A DNA stretch of 64,000 nt. Source: an uncultured Kiritimatiellota bacterium. Lineage in GTDB: Bacteria; Verrucomicrobiota; Kiritimatiellia; RFP12; UBA1067. The notes below the pieces were generated by a model. It did no database searches. It saw nothing but the letters and a program-made list of their open reading frames with translations, and had not been told where the DNA came from. Position 1 is the stretch's first letter. Each line of letters opens with the position of its first letter. The translations under genes were made by a program, and so were the position numbers. Location of the stretch: NCBI GenBank assembly GCA_934635385.1, contig CAKTZI010000012.1, positions 20,889-84,888 of the forward strand. The letters are read 5' to 3'. Positions 17,349-26,572 of the stretch are shown here, piece after piece.

Positions 17349-17357
17349 AGTATACCA
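17349..17357 (-). promoter_or_regulatory. Extended -10 promoter of the small gene pair
   Basis: The minus strand reads TGGTATACT, placing +1 near 17342 and leaving an 11-nt leader that includes AAGAGGT before the ATG at 17331. Confidence 0.6.
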
Positions 17358-17516
17358 TAAACTGCGCATCACAGGACAATAGGGCTTGAAAGCGAGCCTC
17401 TCGGTCGCCTCTGATAGCCCAGCCGCAGGCCGCTCTGTGTTAAACCTAAAACAGCTGCAGGTAGCGAGTGGAATTTCGCAAACGCTCAACTCCTAACCCC
17501 ACGGATATGCAGATTA

Positions 17517-17525
17517 TGGTATACT
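17517..17525 (+). promoter_or_regulatory. Extended -10 promoter of mntA-hepT
   Basis: TGGTATACT puts +1 near 17532, about 16 nt before the ATG at 17548. No Shine-Dalgarno is obvious in the leader. Confidence 0.6.
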
Positions 17526-17547
17526 ATGTCCGTTGCGTTGATTGATT

Positions 17548-17838
17548 ATGTGTATGCTTGACAGAGTTCGGGCCAAGCGTGATGAAGTCATGAGAATGGC
17601 CAAAGCCAACAAGATCAGCAGGGTCTTGGTGTTTGGCTCTTGTGCGCGCAAAGAGGAACGTCCCGACAGCGATATCGATTTTCTTGTTGATTTCAAGCCA
17701 GAAGCGACTCTTTTTGATCATGTGCATATGCGCGATGCCTTGAGTGAATTGTTTGGGATGAAGGTTGACGTCGTTTCCTCACGTGGACTAGACCCCTACA
17801 TCGCGCCGTATGTTCTGAAGGAAGCCGTGGCTCTATGA
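17548..17838 (+). CDS. mntA: MntA-type minimal nucleotidyltransferase antitoxin
   Basis: The 96-residue product is a MNT-fold nucleotidyltransferase. It has the signature Gly30-Ser31, ten residues, then Asp42-x-Asp44 (VFGSCARKEERPDSDIDFLV). MntA enzymes neutralise their HEPN toxin by transferring AMP to a tyrosine in its active-site motif. ATG 17548 was chosen because it follows the promoter; TTG 17542 and ATG 17554 are alternatives. The stop overlaps the hepT start (ATGA). Confidence 0.9.
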   Translation: MCMLDRVRAKRDEVMRMAKANKISRVLVFGSCARKEERPDSDIDFLVDFKPEATLFDHVHMRDALSELFGMKVDVVSSRGLDPYIAPYVLKEAVAL

Positions 17839-18197
17839 CGCGACGCTCGATAGGAATCTATCTCTTTCACATTGCCGAGTCTTTCCGCAATGTGATTGAG
17901 TATACTGCCGAAATCGACTTTGACAGATTTGTATCTGACAAGATGCGAAAGGATGCGGTCGTTCGAAATTACGAAATCATTGGGGAGGCGGCGAAGCAGA
18001 TTCCCGATGATTTCCGAAGAGCGCACCCGGAGGTTGACTGGCGAGGATTGGCTGGCTTGCGTGACATTCTGATTCATCAGTATTTTGGCATTGACATCGA
18101 AACGGTTTGGCGCATCACCGAACGAGAGGCTCAGGTGTCATTGTCTGCGATTGTGCAGTTGGAAGAGTACAAGTCTGCAGCCGCAGTCTATGCCTAA
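17835..18197 (+). CDS. hepT: HepT-type HEPN ribonuclease toxin (DUF86)
   Basis: The 120-residue all-helical product carries the HEPN active-site motif R-X4-H-X-Y as Arg76-DILI-His81-Gln-Tyr83 (RDILIHQYFGID). The family cleaves RNA. The tyrosine is the residue AMPylated by MntA in the characterised Shewanella pair. The length is normal and the motif intact, so the pair should be functional. It is coupled to mntA by a four-base overlap. Confidence 0.9.
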   Translation: MTRRSIGIYLFHIAESFRNVIEYTAEIDFDRFVSDKMRKDAVVRNYEIIGEAAKQIPDDFRRAHPEVDWRGLAGLRDILIHQYFGIDIETVWRITEREAQVSLSAIVQLEEYKSAAAVYA

Positions 18198-18684
18198 CGA
18201 TTTTGCGGAGGCACAGGAGGGACGCGCTTTGTCGCGTCTGGGTCTAAATCATTAAACGCAGAGCCGCTTCGCGGGGCAATGGGAGTGTCGCGGAAGAAGT
18301 GTTTCGCGCCCTGTGCGAACTTTTCTTGCGCCCATCCGTTGCAGATTTCAACGCAAAGGCCGCAATGGGCTTGACGTAAAAGGTCGCAAAGATTCTTGGC
18401 GTCAAGTCACCAGAGGTCTTTGCGAGCCTTTGCGTCTCTCCTCTTCGCGTTCTTTGCGTTAAACCGCAGACAAGCAGAAGGGGCGACAATGCTGACCGAA
18501 ACGTGCGAAGCGAACCTCACGGTCGCCTCTCATCGCCCAGCCGCAGGCCGCTCTGTGTTAAATCAACAACAGTAGTGTCGTGAACAACCGCTGTGCCGTG
18601 GAATGTCTCACACGGAGAGACGGAGGCACGGAGGAAAAGTTGTGCAAAGTTTTGCACACTTCATCACAGGTGCCCATCCTGTGT
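18198..18684. other. Gene-free region made of dispersed repeats
   Basis: No gene is supported. The stretch contains ACGCAGAG/CGCAAAGG-type repeat pieces at ~18252-18475, a ~60-bp segment at ~18509-18566 that is nearly the same as ~17393-17447 (both contain GCCCAGCCGCAGGCCGC followed by TCTGTGTTAAA), and a CACGGAG-type repeat at 18599-18634. Confidence 0.65.
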
Positions 18685-18690
18685 TATACT
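18682..18690 (+). promoter_or_regulatory. Extended -10 promoter of the giant beta-helix gene
   Basis: TGTTATACT gives +1 near 18697 and a 27-nt leader with GGAGA before the ATG at 18724. This promoter has a normal ribosome binding site, unlike the leaderless ones in the window. Confidence 0.55.
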
Positions 18691-18723
18691 ACGCGCCATT
18701 TTCAGAAGGAAAACTGGAGAAAC

Positions 18724-21700
18724 ATGACGATGAAACATGGATTGTTCAACAAAATTGCGTTAAATGCGGTTGTTTTGGCCGCTTTTACGGCGTTGACGGC
18801 CTCGGCGGCGAATGTTGCCAAGGTCAACGGCGTTGGTTACGAGACGCTGGTGGCCGCGATTGCGGCGGCGGAACCGGTTGACGGCGTCGTTACGTATGAG
18901 ATCTGCGGCAAGGCCGAAGTCTCCGCGACGGGCTGGATCCCGGTGCTGAAGAGCGGTCTCGCGAACGTGGCGAAGGTCGCCTTTGTCGGAACGACGGAAG
19001 ACGCCGAGATCTGCATCACGGAGGGCGTCGCGATTCTCGCGGATGAGAAGTACGACATCGACGTCAGTTTCAAGGACCTGAAGCTGAGCAAGCAGAACAC
19101 GACATGGGCGGACGACTACGGGCACAGCACGAACTACTTCACGACGTGGCTCCGCAACACGAACGCGGCGGAGAACACGGTCACCTACGAGAACTGCACG
19201 TTCCCCAATGGCGCGTGCAACAACCAGTACGGAAAGACCGTCTACACGAACTGCACGTTCGCGAACGGGACGACGGGGCTCTACAACCTGTGGGTCTATG
19301 GGGGCTCGGTTGCGATGGACGGCGGCACGTTCACCGGTACGCGCGGCATGAAGGTCTACACGGAAGGGATGCCCGCTACCGCGCCGTCCGTCGAGGTGAA
19401 GGGTACGACATTCACGGGGCTGACGGAAAAGGCCGCCATCATCGTGTCGAAGGCCGCAACGGTCACGCTTGCGGAGGTCTCCGTGAAGGACTGTGAAAAG
19501 GGTTTCTTCCTGAAGGACATCGAGGGTTCTACGGATGAGGAGACGGTGAAGGTTGCCGCGAACGGAACGGCAATTTCGGGGACGTTCGCGATTACGGCGG
19601 ACAAGTCGGCGGAGTCGGCCAAGACCGAGTTCAACATCACGGGCGGTACGTTCACGGCCGCCGTTTCGTCCGACTACTGCGCGGACGGCTTTGAAGTCAA
19701 GGCGACGACCGATGCCGACGGCAACACGGTCTACGGCGTGGCCGAGGCCGAGAAGGCCATCGACCTCGCCACGTTCGTGGACGCGTTGGAGGAGTCGAGC
19801 TACACCTTCGACGGCAGTACGCACGCGCTTGCGCAGGACGGCAAGCTGACGGTGAAGTGGTCGCCGGTGAGCGGGTGCTACGATACGCGCGAGGGCCACG
19901 ACTGCACGGTCGAAAATGTCAAAGCGACGGCCAATACGCCGAAGCGCGTGAACAGTGGGCTGACGCAGTTCCAGCTGTTCGAGGGCAAGACCTTCGCCGT
20001 CAGCGTGAAGAACGTCGCGTTCGTCTACGAGCCGGCCGACTTCACCGTCTGCGAGAACAGCGATTGGAAGGGGGCGTTTACCGCCGATGATGCGCCCGCC
20101 GGTCAGATCTACCTGATGAATACGGGCGATGTCACGTTCGAGGGCTGCACCTTCGACAAGGTCGTTCTGACGAGCTTCAACTGCACGGGGACGAGTACGG
20201 TCAAGGGCTGCTCCTTCAAGAACGTCTACAACAGCTACGCGGTGAAGGACATTCGCGGTGCGAAGGTTTCCGTCACGGACTGCACGTTCGTGGACTGCGG
20301 CGCGGCGGTCATGGTGAGCGCGACGACGGGCAACGGCAAGGTCGAAGAGGTGACGATCAGCGGCAACACCTTCACGCGCGTCGATGTCGCGAGCACGGCG
20401 GCCGAGGGCAAGGTCGGGACGCGCGGTCTCATCCAGATCGCCTCTTCGGGCGACTACTCGGAGACGGCGTTCGACTTCTCGGACAACACGGCGACGGACT
20501 GCGGCCCGGTCATGCGCCAGCTCAACAAGACGGTCTCGTTCGATACGGACGACAAGAGCAATCTGAACGAACTCGTCTCGGAGGGCGGTGCGCTCTACAC
20601 GGACGACACCTATGTCGCGCAGGTCGGGACGATGAAGTATCCGACCCTCGCCGAAGCCATTGACGCCGCGAAGGCAGGAGCGACGGTGAAGCTGATTGCC
20701 GACACGAGGGAAAATGTCACGATTGCGAAGAAGTTGACGCTCGACCTGAACGGGTTCACGCTCAATGGCGGAACCGAGAAGGGCAAGCCCGCGCTGACGG
20801 TTTCCAATGCCAGCGTGACGGTCAAGGATTCCAGCACAGACCAGACGGGCACGATCAAGCGTGAGGACACCGCAGAGAATTCGGGCAAGGGCTCGCACTA
20901 CGTCATCGACATTCAGGGCGACGGCTGGCTGACCTTCGAGAGCGGCAATGTCACGAACAACAGCGGCAGCGCCGACAGGAGCAAAGGTGCGTCCCTGGTG
21001 CGTGTGGGCGATGACAGCGTTGCTAAATATCCCGGCCTGAACATCAAGGGCGGTACGTTCACCCAAGACAACTTCATCGTGATCAAGGTTGACCGTGGCG
21101 ACTTGTTCCTGAACGGCGGCACGCTGAATTCCGCCAACAGCTACGCCATTGAGAACTGGCACAGAACCACCATCAAGGGCGGCACGGTCAACGGCGCGGT
21201 GGCTGCCTGGACATACAGCGGCGGTGCGAACAGTTCGCTGAAGATCGCGGGGGGAACGATCAACGGTGACGTCACGGCCGTGAACTACGGCAACGCCGAG
21301 GGCAGGACGGCCAAGGTCGAAATCAGCGGCGGCACCGTCCACGGCAAGTTGGATACCCGCAGCTATGATCCAAAGACCGGCGAACTGGCCAGCATCGAAG
21401 ACCCCGCAAAGGCTACCATTGCTGTGTCGGGCGGCACGTTTGACAATGGAGTGGACAAAAAGTACTGCGCTGACGGCTTTGCCCCCGTTCTGAACGCGGA
21501 CGGCACTTATGGCGTGGAACAGCAGGTGGTGGCCAAGATCGGTGACACCGCGTACTACACCATGGACGACGCGTTCCAGGCTGTCAAGGCGGGCGAGACC
21601 ATCGTCATGCAACGTGACTACACGACCAACAAGGGACAGAATTCAGGGTCCGACAGTTTCGCCATCGATTTGAGCGACCATACTTGGGCCTACACGGGCA

Positions 21701-24700
21701 GCGATGCGAACAGCGCGGCGTTTGAAATCAACTATCCGAACGTCACGCTGACCGTGAAGAACGGCACTGTCGTCAGCAGCCAACTGTTGGGGCTGATTCC
21801 GTCCGCGATGAGCGGCTCCATCACCTACGACAACGCGGGGCTTGTGTTCGAGGATGTTGTGGCGACCGCCAACGGCCACAGCGGCATCGAGACGAGCGGC
21901 AACAACACGGACGATTCCGTGACGCTGAAGAACAGCACGCTTAACGTGCCGAACGGCTACGGCATCTACTTCCCGTCGTCTGGCACGCTGACGATTGAGA
22001 ATAGCACCATCACCACCAAGACGATGGGCGTTCAGGTCTGTTCGGGCAGCCTGACGATTACCGACGGTAGTGCGATTATCGTGACGGGCGATGCCGTGGA
22101 GAAGACGGAGAACGACGGTGCGATTGAAGATGGCGCGGCAATCTCCATCGTGAACCGTCCGGGCTACAAGGGCCTTGGCACCGTCAGCATTTCGAGCGGC
22201 ACGTTCACGGCGAAGGACGGCAATTCGGCCCTCAAGGCCTACACATGGAAGGATAAGACCGAATCGGCGTTCGACAATGCGGCTGGTACGATTGCCGTCA
22301 GCGGCGGCTCGTTCTCGACGGCGGTTGACGCGGCGTACTGCGCGTCGGGCTTCATCCCGACGAAGAATGCCGACGGCACCTACGGCGTGAAGGAGGGCTC
22401 GTACGTCGCACAGGTCGGCGAAATGAAGTATGAGACGATTGCCGACGCGATTGCTGCGGCAGAATCGGGCGACACGGTGACGCTGTTGGAAGATACGACG
22501 GAAGATGTCGTGGTCACGAAGTCCATCACGCTCGACCTGAACGGCAAGACGCTGACAGGTACGGGGGCGTCAAACACGGCTACGGTGACGATTGCGAAGG
22601 ATGCGAATGTGACGGTCAAGAACGGTACGGTTCTCGGCACGGCCAATAGCTACTACACCATCCAGAACAACGGCACGGCAACCTTGGAAGACGTGACGGC
22701 GACGGCCGGCAATACGGGGTCGTCGATGATCGACAACTGGGGAACGCTGACCATCAACAGCGGCACCTACACGGGCGGCCTGAATGTCGTCAAGAGCGAA
22801 GAAGGTTCGACGCTCACGATCAATGGCGGCACGTTCACGTTGGACTATGCGGAGGCTGGCTATACGGCAGTGATCTTGGTTTATGGCGATACAACCATTA
22901 ACGGAGGTGAGTTCTTTCAGACCGCCACGACACCTGCGAAAGCTTATCCGCATGTTGTGATGACAGGGCTTGTTGAGGGATATCCTGCAATCACAAAGGT
23001 GACGGGTGGCAAGTTCGTCAATAGCCATCGCAATGGCAAAATCTTCCACGGCCTTGGAAAGGCGACGAGTGCCAACTTCAAGGTTTCTGGTGGCTCGTTC
23101 AACAAGACCATCTCCGATGGCTTCTGTGCGGACGGCTTTATTCCGACAGCGAAGAAGAACGAAGACGGATTCTATGGCGTGAAGGAAGGTTCGTATGTCG
23201 CGGTGAACGTTAAAAGCGGTACGAAGTACGAGACCCTTGCGGATGCGCTTCAAAAGGCCCAAAAGGGCAATACGGTGAAGCTTCTCTCCGATGTGACGGT
23301 GACGGAACCGCTGACGATTACAAAAGCCATCACGCTTGACCTTGGCGGGAAGACGATTACGAGTAGTACATGGACGATGCCGTCGGATGCGACGGGCGAA
23401 AACAGGTATGCGCTCCTGACGAAGGCGGCCGTGACGGTGAAGAACGGCACGTTCGCGGCGGGGCAGGCCCGTGCCCTCGGCGCCTATGCGAATTTGACAC
23501 TGACGGATGCGACCGTCACGAGTGAACTGACCGGTGGTCACTGTTGCGTGGCGTTCTGCGCGGCGGGTGGCACCTACACGGTCGCGAACGCGACAATCAC
23601 GGGCGACTACGCCGTCGCCAACTTCGCGGACAACGCGACGATTGCCATCACGGACAGCAAGTTGGAGGGCAGCGGTTGCGGCCTCTACCACAACGGCAGC
23701 AACTACGGCCTCAAGCTGACGGTCACGGATACGACCGTCAACGGCGCGATTGACCAGGCCATCGGGGAGGACAAGGACCCGAGCGGCGTCTACCTCTCCG
23801 GCTCGCTCGATGCGCTTGCCAACGCGGAGAACCAGAACGGCGCGAATGGCCACCATCAGGCCACGTTCACGCGCTGCACGATCAAGGGCAACACCGGCGT
23901 CGAGGTCAAGTACACCGACCTGACGCTGGAGGACTGCACGGTCGTGGCGACGACGGAAGTTCCGTCCTACACGCCGAACAACAACGGCATGACGGCGCTT
24001 GGCTTCGCGGTCGTCTCCACGGACAATGCGAAGGGGGAGACGACGCCCAAGCCCGAGGGGACGATCACCATCACGGGCGCGAACGGCTCCTACACGGGCC
24101 TCGTCGGCCTCGGGTCGCTGGACTCCGTGAAGACGAATTTCGCGGACTTCACGGACGCGGACTACGCGGTTTCCGGCGGCACGTTCTCGCATGCGGTTTT
24201 GCCCGAATACTGTGCGGCGGGCTATGTTCCGGCAGAGAAAGGCGACGGCACGTATGGCGTGAAACTGTCGGACGTCGTCTTTGTCAACGGCGAGGCAAAG
24301 GCATTGGGCGAGACGGCGAAGACGGTTCTTGAAGAGGTTGAGACGGCCACGAAGGACGGCGCGACCGTCCAGTACGAGGTCGTGAACGTGGCGACGGGCG
24401 TGAAGGTGACGGCGGCGGACGCGGATGACCGCGCGCTCGACTTCGCGCTCCTGCCGAACGGAACCTACACGCTGCAGGCGAAGGTGACGAAGGCCGACGC
24501 GACGACGGAGACGAAGGAGATCGTCACGGTCGGCGTCGTTCAGGTCGCGAAGCACGCGCTGACGATCCTCGCCGTCCCGTTCGCGGACATTGACGGTAGC
24601 CTCGTCACGGTCGCGACGCTCTTCAATGCGAAAGCGGCGGGCCTCGCCGACGGCGACACGCTGAACGTCTACGATGCGGGCAAGAAGGCATATGTCAGCT

Positions 24701-25179
24701 TTGCCTATGAGAATGGTGCGTGGTCGGATGCAACGCATGACGCGGATGCAAGGGTTGATCCGACAACCCATACGCTGGCGCGCGGCACGGCCGTCCGCCT
24801 CGACCACACGGGCGGAGACGCGGCGGACGCGGCGACGATTGCGCTTGTCGGCACACTCCCGGCAGACGCGGCGGAAGACGTCGCGACGGCAATCCCCGCC
24901 CAGTCAGTCGGCCTTGCGGTCAACGTGACGACAGCGGACAAGAAGGTGTCGGACATCACGACGAAGGGCACGGCGGACGTGAACATCTTCGTGCCGACGG
25001 CGGACGGCACTGTCCAGTACGTGCGCAAGGCGGACGGCTGGAAGAAGGATGAGCGCGTCAAGTTGTCAGAGACTGCGGGGTATTTGAAATCCGTACCTGT
25101 CACGGATGCGGACACGATTCCGGCTGGCACAGGCTACTGGGTCTCGAACACGCAGACGACGGAAGAGAAGGTCAAATGA
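18724..25179 (+). CDS. Giant secreted right-handed beta-helix repeat protein
   Basis: The 2151-residue product starts at ATG 18724, behind GGAGA; the frame is open further upstream but lacks a start signal. A signal peptide ends near ALTASAA (residue ~29). The body is a parallel beta helix of short strands (xVxVxGGTFxG). At least four modules open with a Y/VVAxxGxxxYxTLxxAI segment, at about residues 630, 935, 1227 and 1491. Each ends in a linker of the type GGTF...YCADGF.P...DGTYGV, seen five times. The last ~220 residues form a different domain ending in TGYWVSNTQTTEEK. A surface or adhesin role is likely; there is no catalytic motif. It heads an operon with a PEP-CTERM gene. Confidence 0.75.
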   Translation: MTMKHGLFNKIALNAVVLAAFTALTASAANVAKVNGVGYETLVAAIAAAEPVDGVVTYEICGKAEVSATGWIPVLKSGLANVAKVAFVGTTEDAEICITEGVAILADEKYDIDVSFKDLKLSKQNTTWADDYGHSTNYFTTWLRNTNAAENTVTYENCTFPNGACNNQYGKTVYTNCTFANGTTGLYNLWVYGGSVAMDGGTFTGTRGMKVYTEGMPATAPSVEVKGTTFTGLTEKAAIIVSKAATVTLAEVSVKDCEKGFFLKDIEGSTDEETVKVAANGTAISGTFAITADKSAESAKTEFNITGGTFTAAVSSDYCADGFEVKATTDADGNTVYGVAEAEKAIDLATFVDALEESSYTFDGSTHALAQDGKLTVKWSPVSGCYDTREGHDCTVENVKATANTPKRVNSGLTQFQLFEGKTFAVSVKNVAFVYEPADFTVCENSDWKGAFTADDAPAGQIYLMNTGDVTFEGCTFDKVVLTSFNCTGTSTVKGCSFKNVYNSYAVKDIRGAKVSVTDCTFVDCGAAVMVSATTGNGKVEEVTISGNTFTRVDVASTAAEGKVGTRGLIQIASSGDYSETAFDFSDNTATDCGPVMRQLNKTVSFDTDDKSNLNELVSEGGALYTDDTYVAQVGTMKYPTLAEAIDAAKAGATVKLIADTRENVTIAKKLTLDLNGFTLNGGTEKGKPALTVSNASVTVKDSSTDQTGTIKREDTAENSGKGSHYVIDIQGDGWLTFESGNVTNNSGSADRSKGASLVRVGDDSVAKYPGLNIKGGTFTQDNFIVIKVDRGDLFLNGGTLNSANSYAIENWHRTTIKGGTVNGAVAAWTYSGGANSSLKIAGGTINGDVTAVNYGNAEGRTAKVEISGGTVHGKLDTRSYDPKTGELASIEDPAKATIAVSGGTFDNGVDKKYCADGFAPVLNADGTYGVEQQVVAKIGDTAYYTMDDAFQAVKAGETIVMQRDYTTNKGQNSGSDSFAIDLSDHTWAYTGSDANSAAFEINYPNVTLTVKNGTVVSSQLLGLIPSAMSGSITYDNAGLVFEDVVATANGHSGIETSGNNTDDSVTLKNSTLNVPNGYGIYFPSSGTLTIENSTITTKTMGVQVCSGSLTITDGSAIIVTGDAVEKTENDGAIEDGAAISIVNRPGYKGLGTVSISSGTFTAKDGNSALKAYTWKDKTESAFDNAAGTIAVSGGSFSTAVDAAYCASGFIPTKNADGTYGVKEGSYVAQVGEMKYETIADAIAAAESGDTVTLLEDTTEDVVVTKSITLDLNGKTLTGTGASNTATVTIAKDANVTVKNGTVLGTANSYYTIQNNGTATLEDVTATAGNTGSSMIDNWGTLTINSGTYTGGLNVVKSEEGSTLTINGGTFTLDYAEAGYTAVILVYGDTTINGGEFFQTATTPAKAYPHVVMTGLVEGYPAITKVTGGKFVNSHRNGKIFHGLGKATSANFKVSGGSFNKTISDGFCADGFIPTAKKNEDGFYGVKEGSYVAVNVKSGTKYETLADALQKAQKGNTVKLLSDVTVTEPLTITKAITLDLGGKTITSSTWTMPSDATGENRYALLTKAAVTVKNGTFAAGQARALGAYANLTLTDATVTSELTGGHCCVAFCAAGGTYTVANATITGDYAVANFADNATIAITDSKLEGSGCGLYHNGSNYGLKLTVTDTTVNGAIDQAIGEDKDPSGVYLSGSLDALANAENQNGANGHHQATFTRCTIKGNTGVEVKYTDLTLEDCTVVATTEVPSYTPNNNGMTALGFAVVSTDNAKGETTPKPEGTITITGANGSYTGLVGLGSLDSVKTNFADFTDADYAVSGGTFSHAVLPEYCAAGYVPAEKGDGTYGVKLSDVVFVNGEAKALGETAKTVLEEVETATKDGATVQYEVVNVATGVKVTAADADDRALDFALLPNGTYTLQAKVTKADATTETKEIVTVGVVQVAKHALTILAVPFADIDGSLVTVATLFNAKAAGLADGDTLNVYDAGKKAYVSFAYENGAWSDATHDADARVDPTTHTLARGTAVRLDHTGGDAADAATIALVGTLPADAAEDVATAIPAQSVGLAVNVTTADKKVSDITTKGTADVNIFVPTADGTVQYVRKADGWKKDERVKLSETAGYLKSVPVTDADTIPAGTGYWVSNTQTTEEKVK

Positions 25180-25209
25180 TGGCACGTTAAGAACGAAAGG
25201 AAGAAAACG

Positions 25210-25683
25210 ATGAAGCGGATTCTGATGGGTTTGGGCATCGCGCTGCTGGCGGGCGCGGCTTCGGCGGACGACAGCTACCTGTGGTGGATGGTCGACAAGG
25301 AGGCTGACAGCAAATACGAATACACCTATGCGGTGGTGAAGGCGACGACAGGGACGACGGCCACGGGCGGTACGCAAGTCGGCGGCGATGGCCTCGGCAA
25401 GGGTTCGGGCTTGCAGGGGTGGGCGTATGTCGGTATCCTTGGCAACGGCTATTCCTACTACATTGAACTGATCAACGAGACAACGGGCGGCGGCTACGAG
25501 ACCGTGGCGGCCTCGTCTCTCGCCTCGTGGGAGGACTTGAAGAACTTCCTCACGGCGAACGGTGTGCCGGGCACGGGAACGCCGTGGACGGGCGGCGAGT
25601 TCCATGCCGTCCCAGAGCCGACGAGCGGACTGCTCCTGCTCCTCGGCGTAGCGGGCCTTGCGCTTCGCCGGAAACGTGCGTAA
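25210..25683 (+). CDS. PEP-CTERM sorted exported protein
   Basis: The 157-residue product has an N-terminal signal peptide (MKRILMGLGIALLAGAASA). Its C-terminus is a textbook PEP-CTERM signal: VPEP, a hydrophobic stretch, then RRKRA. In such proteins the signal directs processing by an exosortase at the envelope. The short mature part is Gly/Thr/Tyr-rich and unrecognised. An exosortase must exist elsewhere in the genome. It lies 30 nt after the beta-helix gene, with AGGAAG upstream. Confidence 0.88.
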   Translation: MKRILMGLGIALLAGAASADDSYLWWMVDKEADSKYEYTYAVVKATTGTTATGGTQVGGDGLGKGSGLQGWAYVGILGNGYSYYIELINETTGGGYETVAASSLASWEDLKNFLTANGVPGTGTPWTGGEFHAVPEPTSGLLLLLGVAGLALRRKRA

Positions 25684-25712
25684 ACGGACTTCAAACGAAA
25701 GGTAATCATATC

Positions 25713-26462
25713 ATGAAGAAAACGCTTTTGGGTGTTGCGGTTTGCGCGGCAAACCTGTGCTTTGGCGATGCGTCGAATCTCATTGTCACGTTCTCGACGC
25801 CGGGGCCAGACCGCTATGCGGACAGCTCGACGGTTCTGGACGGCGAACACTATGCGCTCGTCTACGTGCGCGGCACGTTCGGCGGCATTGCGGCGGACGG
25901 ACGGGCGGTCGAGGCGGACGATGCGGTGGTTGCCGTCCTGTCCCGTGCGGAGAAGGGGCGTTGCCCGACGACGGTGTTCCAGGTGCCGTCCGACCTTGCG
26001 AAGACGCTGACGGGCGGCAGCTACGCCGTCTACCTGCTGGACACGCGCCTTGCACCGGCGACGGATGGAGCGGTGCGCCTTGCGCCGACGGATGTGCAGA
26101 CGGGGCTGCCGACGGCGATTGCCAAGACGACCGAAGTCGCGACGCAGATTGAGGCATCCGCCTACGCGGGGACGCGCACGACGGGCGTGGCGACGGCGGA
26201 AGGGGCGGTCGCGACGGCGGTCCCGGCGGATGCGCCGCAGCCGGTTGTCAAGTCGATTCGCGTTGAGGGCGCGTACGTCTACATCACGGTCGCGGGCACG
26301 ATTCCGTCGCTTCAGTACAATGTGGCGGGCGGCGAGACGCCGGACGGGCTGAAGCCGGGCGTCGGTTCTCCGGCGCAGGGCGCGGCTTCGGTCGACGAGG
26401 AGATCACGATCGTCGCGCCGGCCACGGCAGACGGCGGCTTCTTCCGCGTCCAGCGAAACTGA
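25713..26462 (+). CDS. Exported beta-rich protein
   Basis: The 249-residue product starts at ATG 25713 (CGAAAGG upstream) with a signal peptide (MKKTLLGVAVCAANLCFG). The body looks beta-rich and has no recognised family. The end (EEITIVAPATADGGFFRVQRN) resembles the FFRV-type C-terminal segment frequent in exported repeat proteins of PVC bacteria. It is third in the beta-helix/PEP-CTERM operon and is followed by a terminator. The role is unknown. Confidence 0.65.
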   Translation: MKKTLLGVAVCAANLCFGDASNLIVTFSTPGPDRYADSSTVLDGEHYALVYVRGTFGGIAADGRAVEADDAVVAVLSRAEKGRCPTTVFQVPSDLAKTLTGGSYAVYLLDTRLAPATDGAVRLAPTDVQTGLPTAIAKTTEVATQIEASAYAGTRTTGVATAEGAVATAVPADAPQPVVKSIRVEGAYVYITVAGTIPSLQYNVAGGETPDGLKPGVGSPAQGAASVDEEITIVAPATADGGFFRVQRN

Positions 26463-26486
26463 GGCCGTTTCAGAGCGGAGCAAAAG

Positions 26487-26518
26487 AGCCGGGCGCGAAC
26501 CGCTCGGCTTTCTTTTTG
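26487..26518 (+). terminator. Rho-independent terminator
   Basis: A 9-bp stem (AGCCGGGCG with CGCTCGGCT, one G-U pair) with a CGAAC loop is followed by TTCTTTTTG. It lies 25 nt after the last gene of the operon. Confidence 0.85.
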
Positions 26519-26529
26519 CCCGACACTTC

Positions 26530-26572
26530 AAAAAGTGTCAGACCCCAGTGGTAGGGTTCGAGTGGTAGGGTT
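26530..26572 (+). repeat. Left inverted repeat of the RAYT element
   Basis: This is the 43-bp left end, containing AAGTGTCAGACCCC and the doubled GGTAGGGTT unit. It covers the last eleven codons or so of the transposase gene. Confidence 0.85.

Noticed and set aside
18760..21612. 950-codon minus-strand frame opposite the giant beta-helix gene (and a similar one at 22570-24807)
   Set aside because: Antisense shadow of repeats in the sense gene; no start signals or recognisable families.
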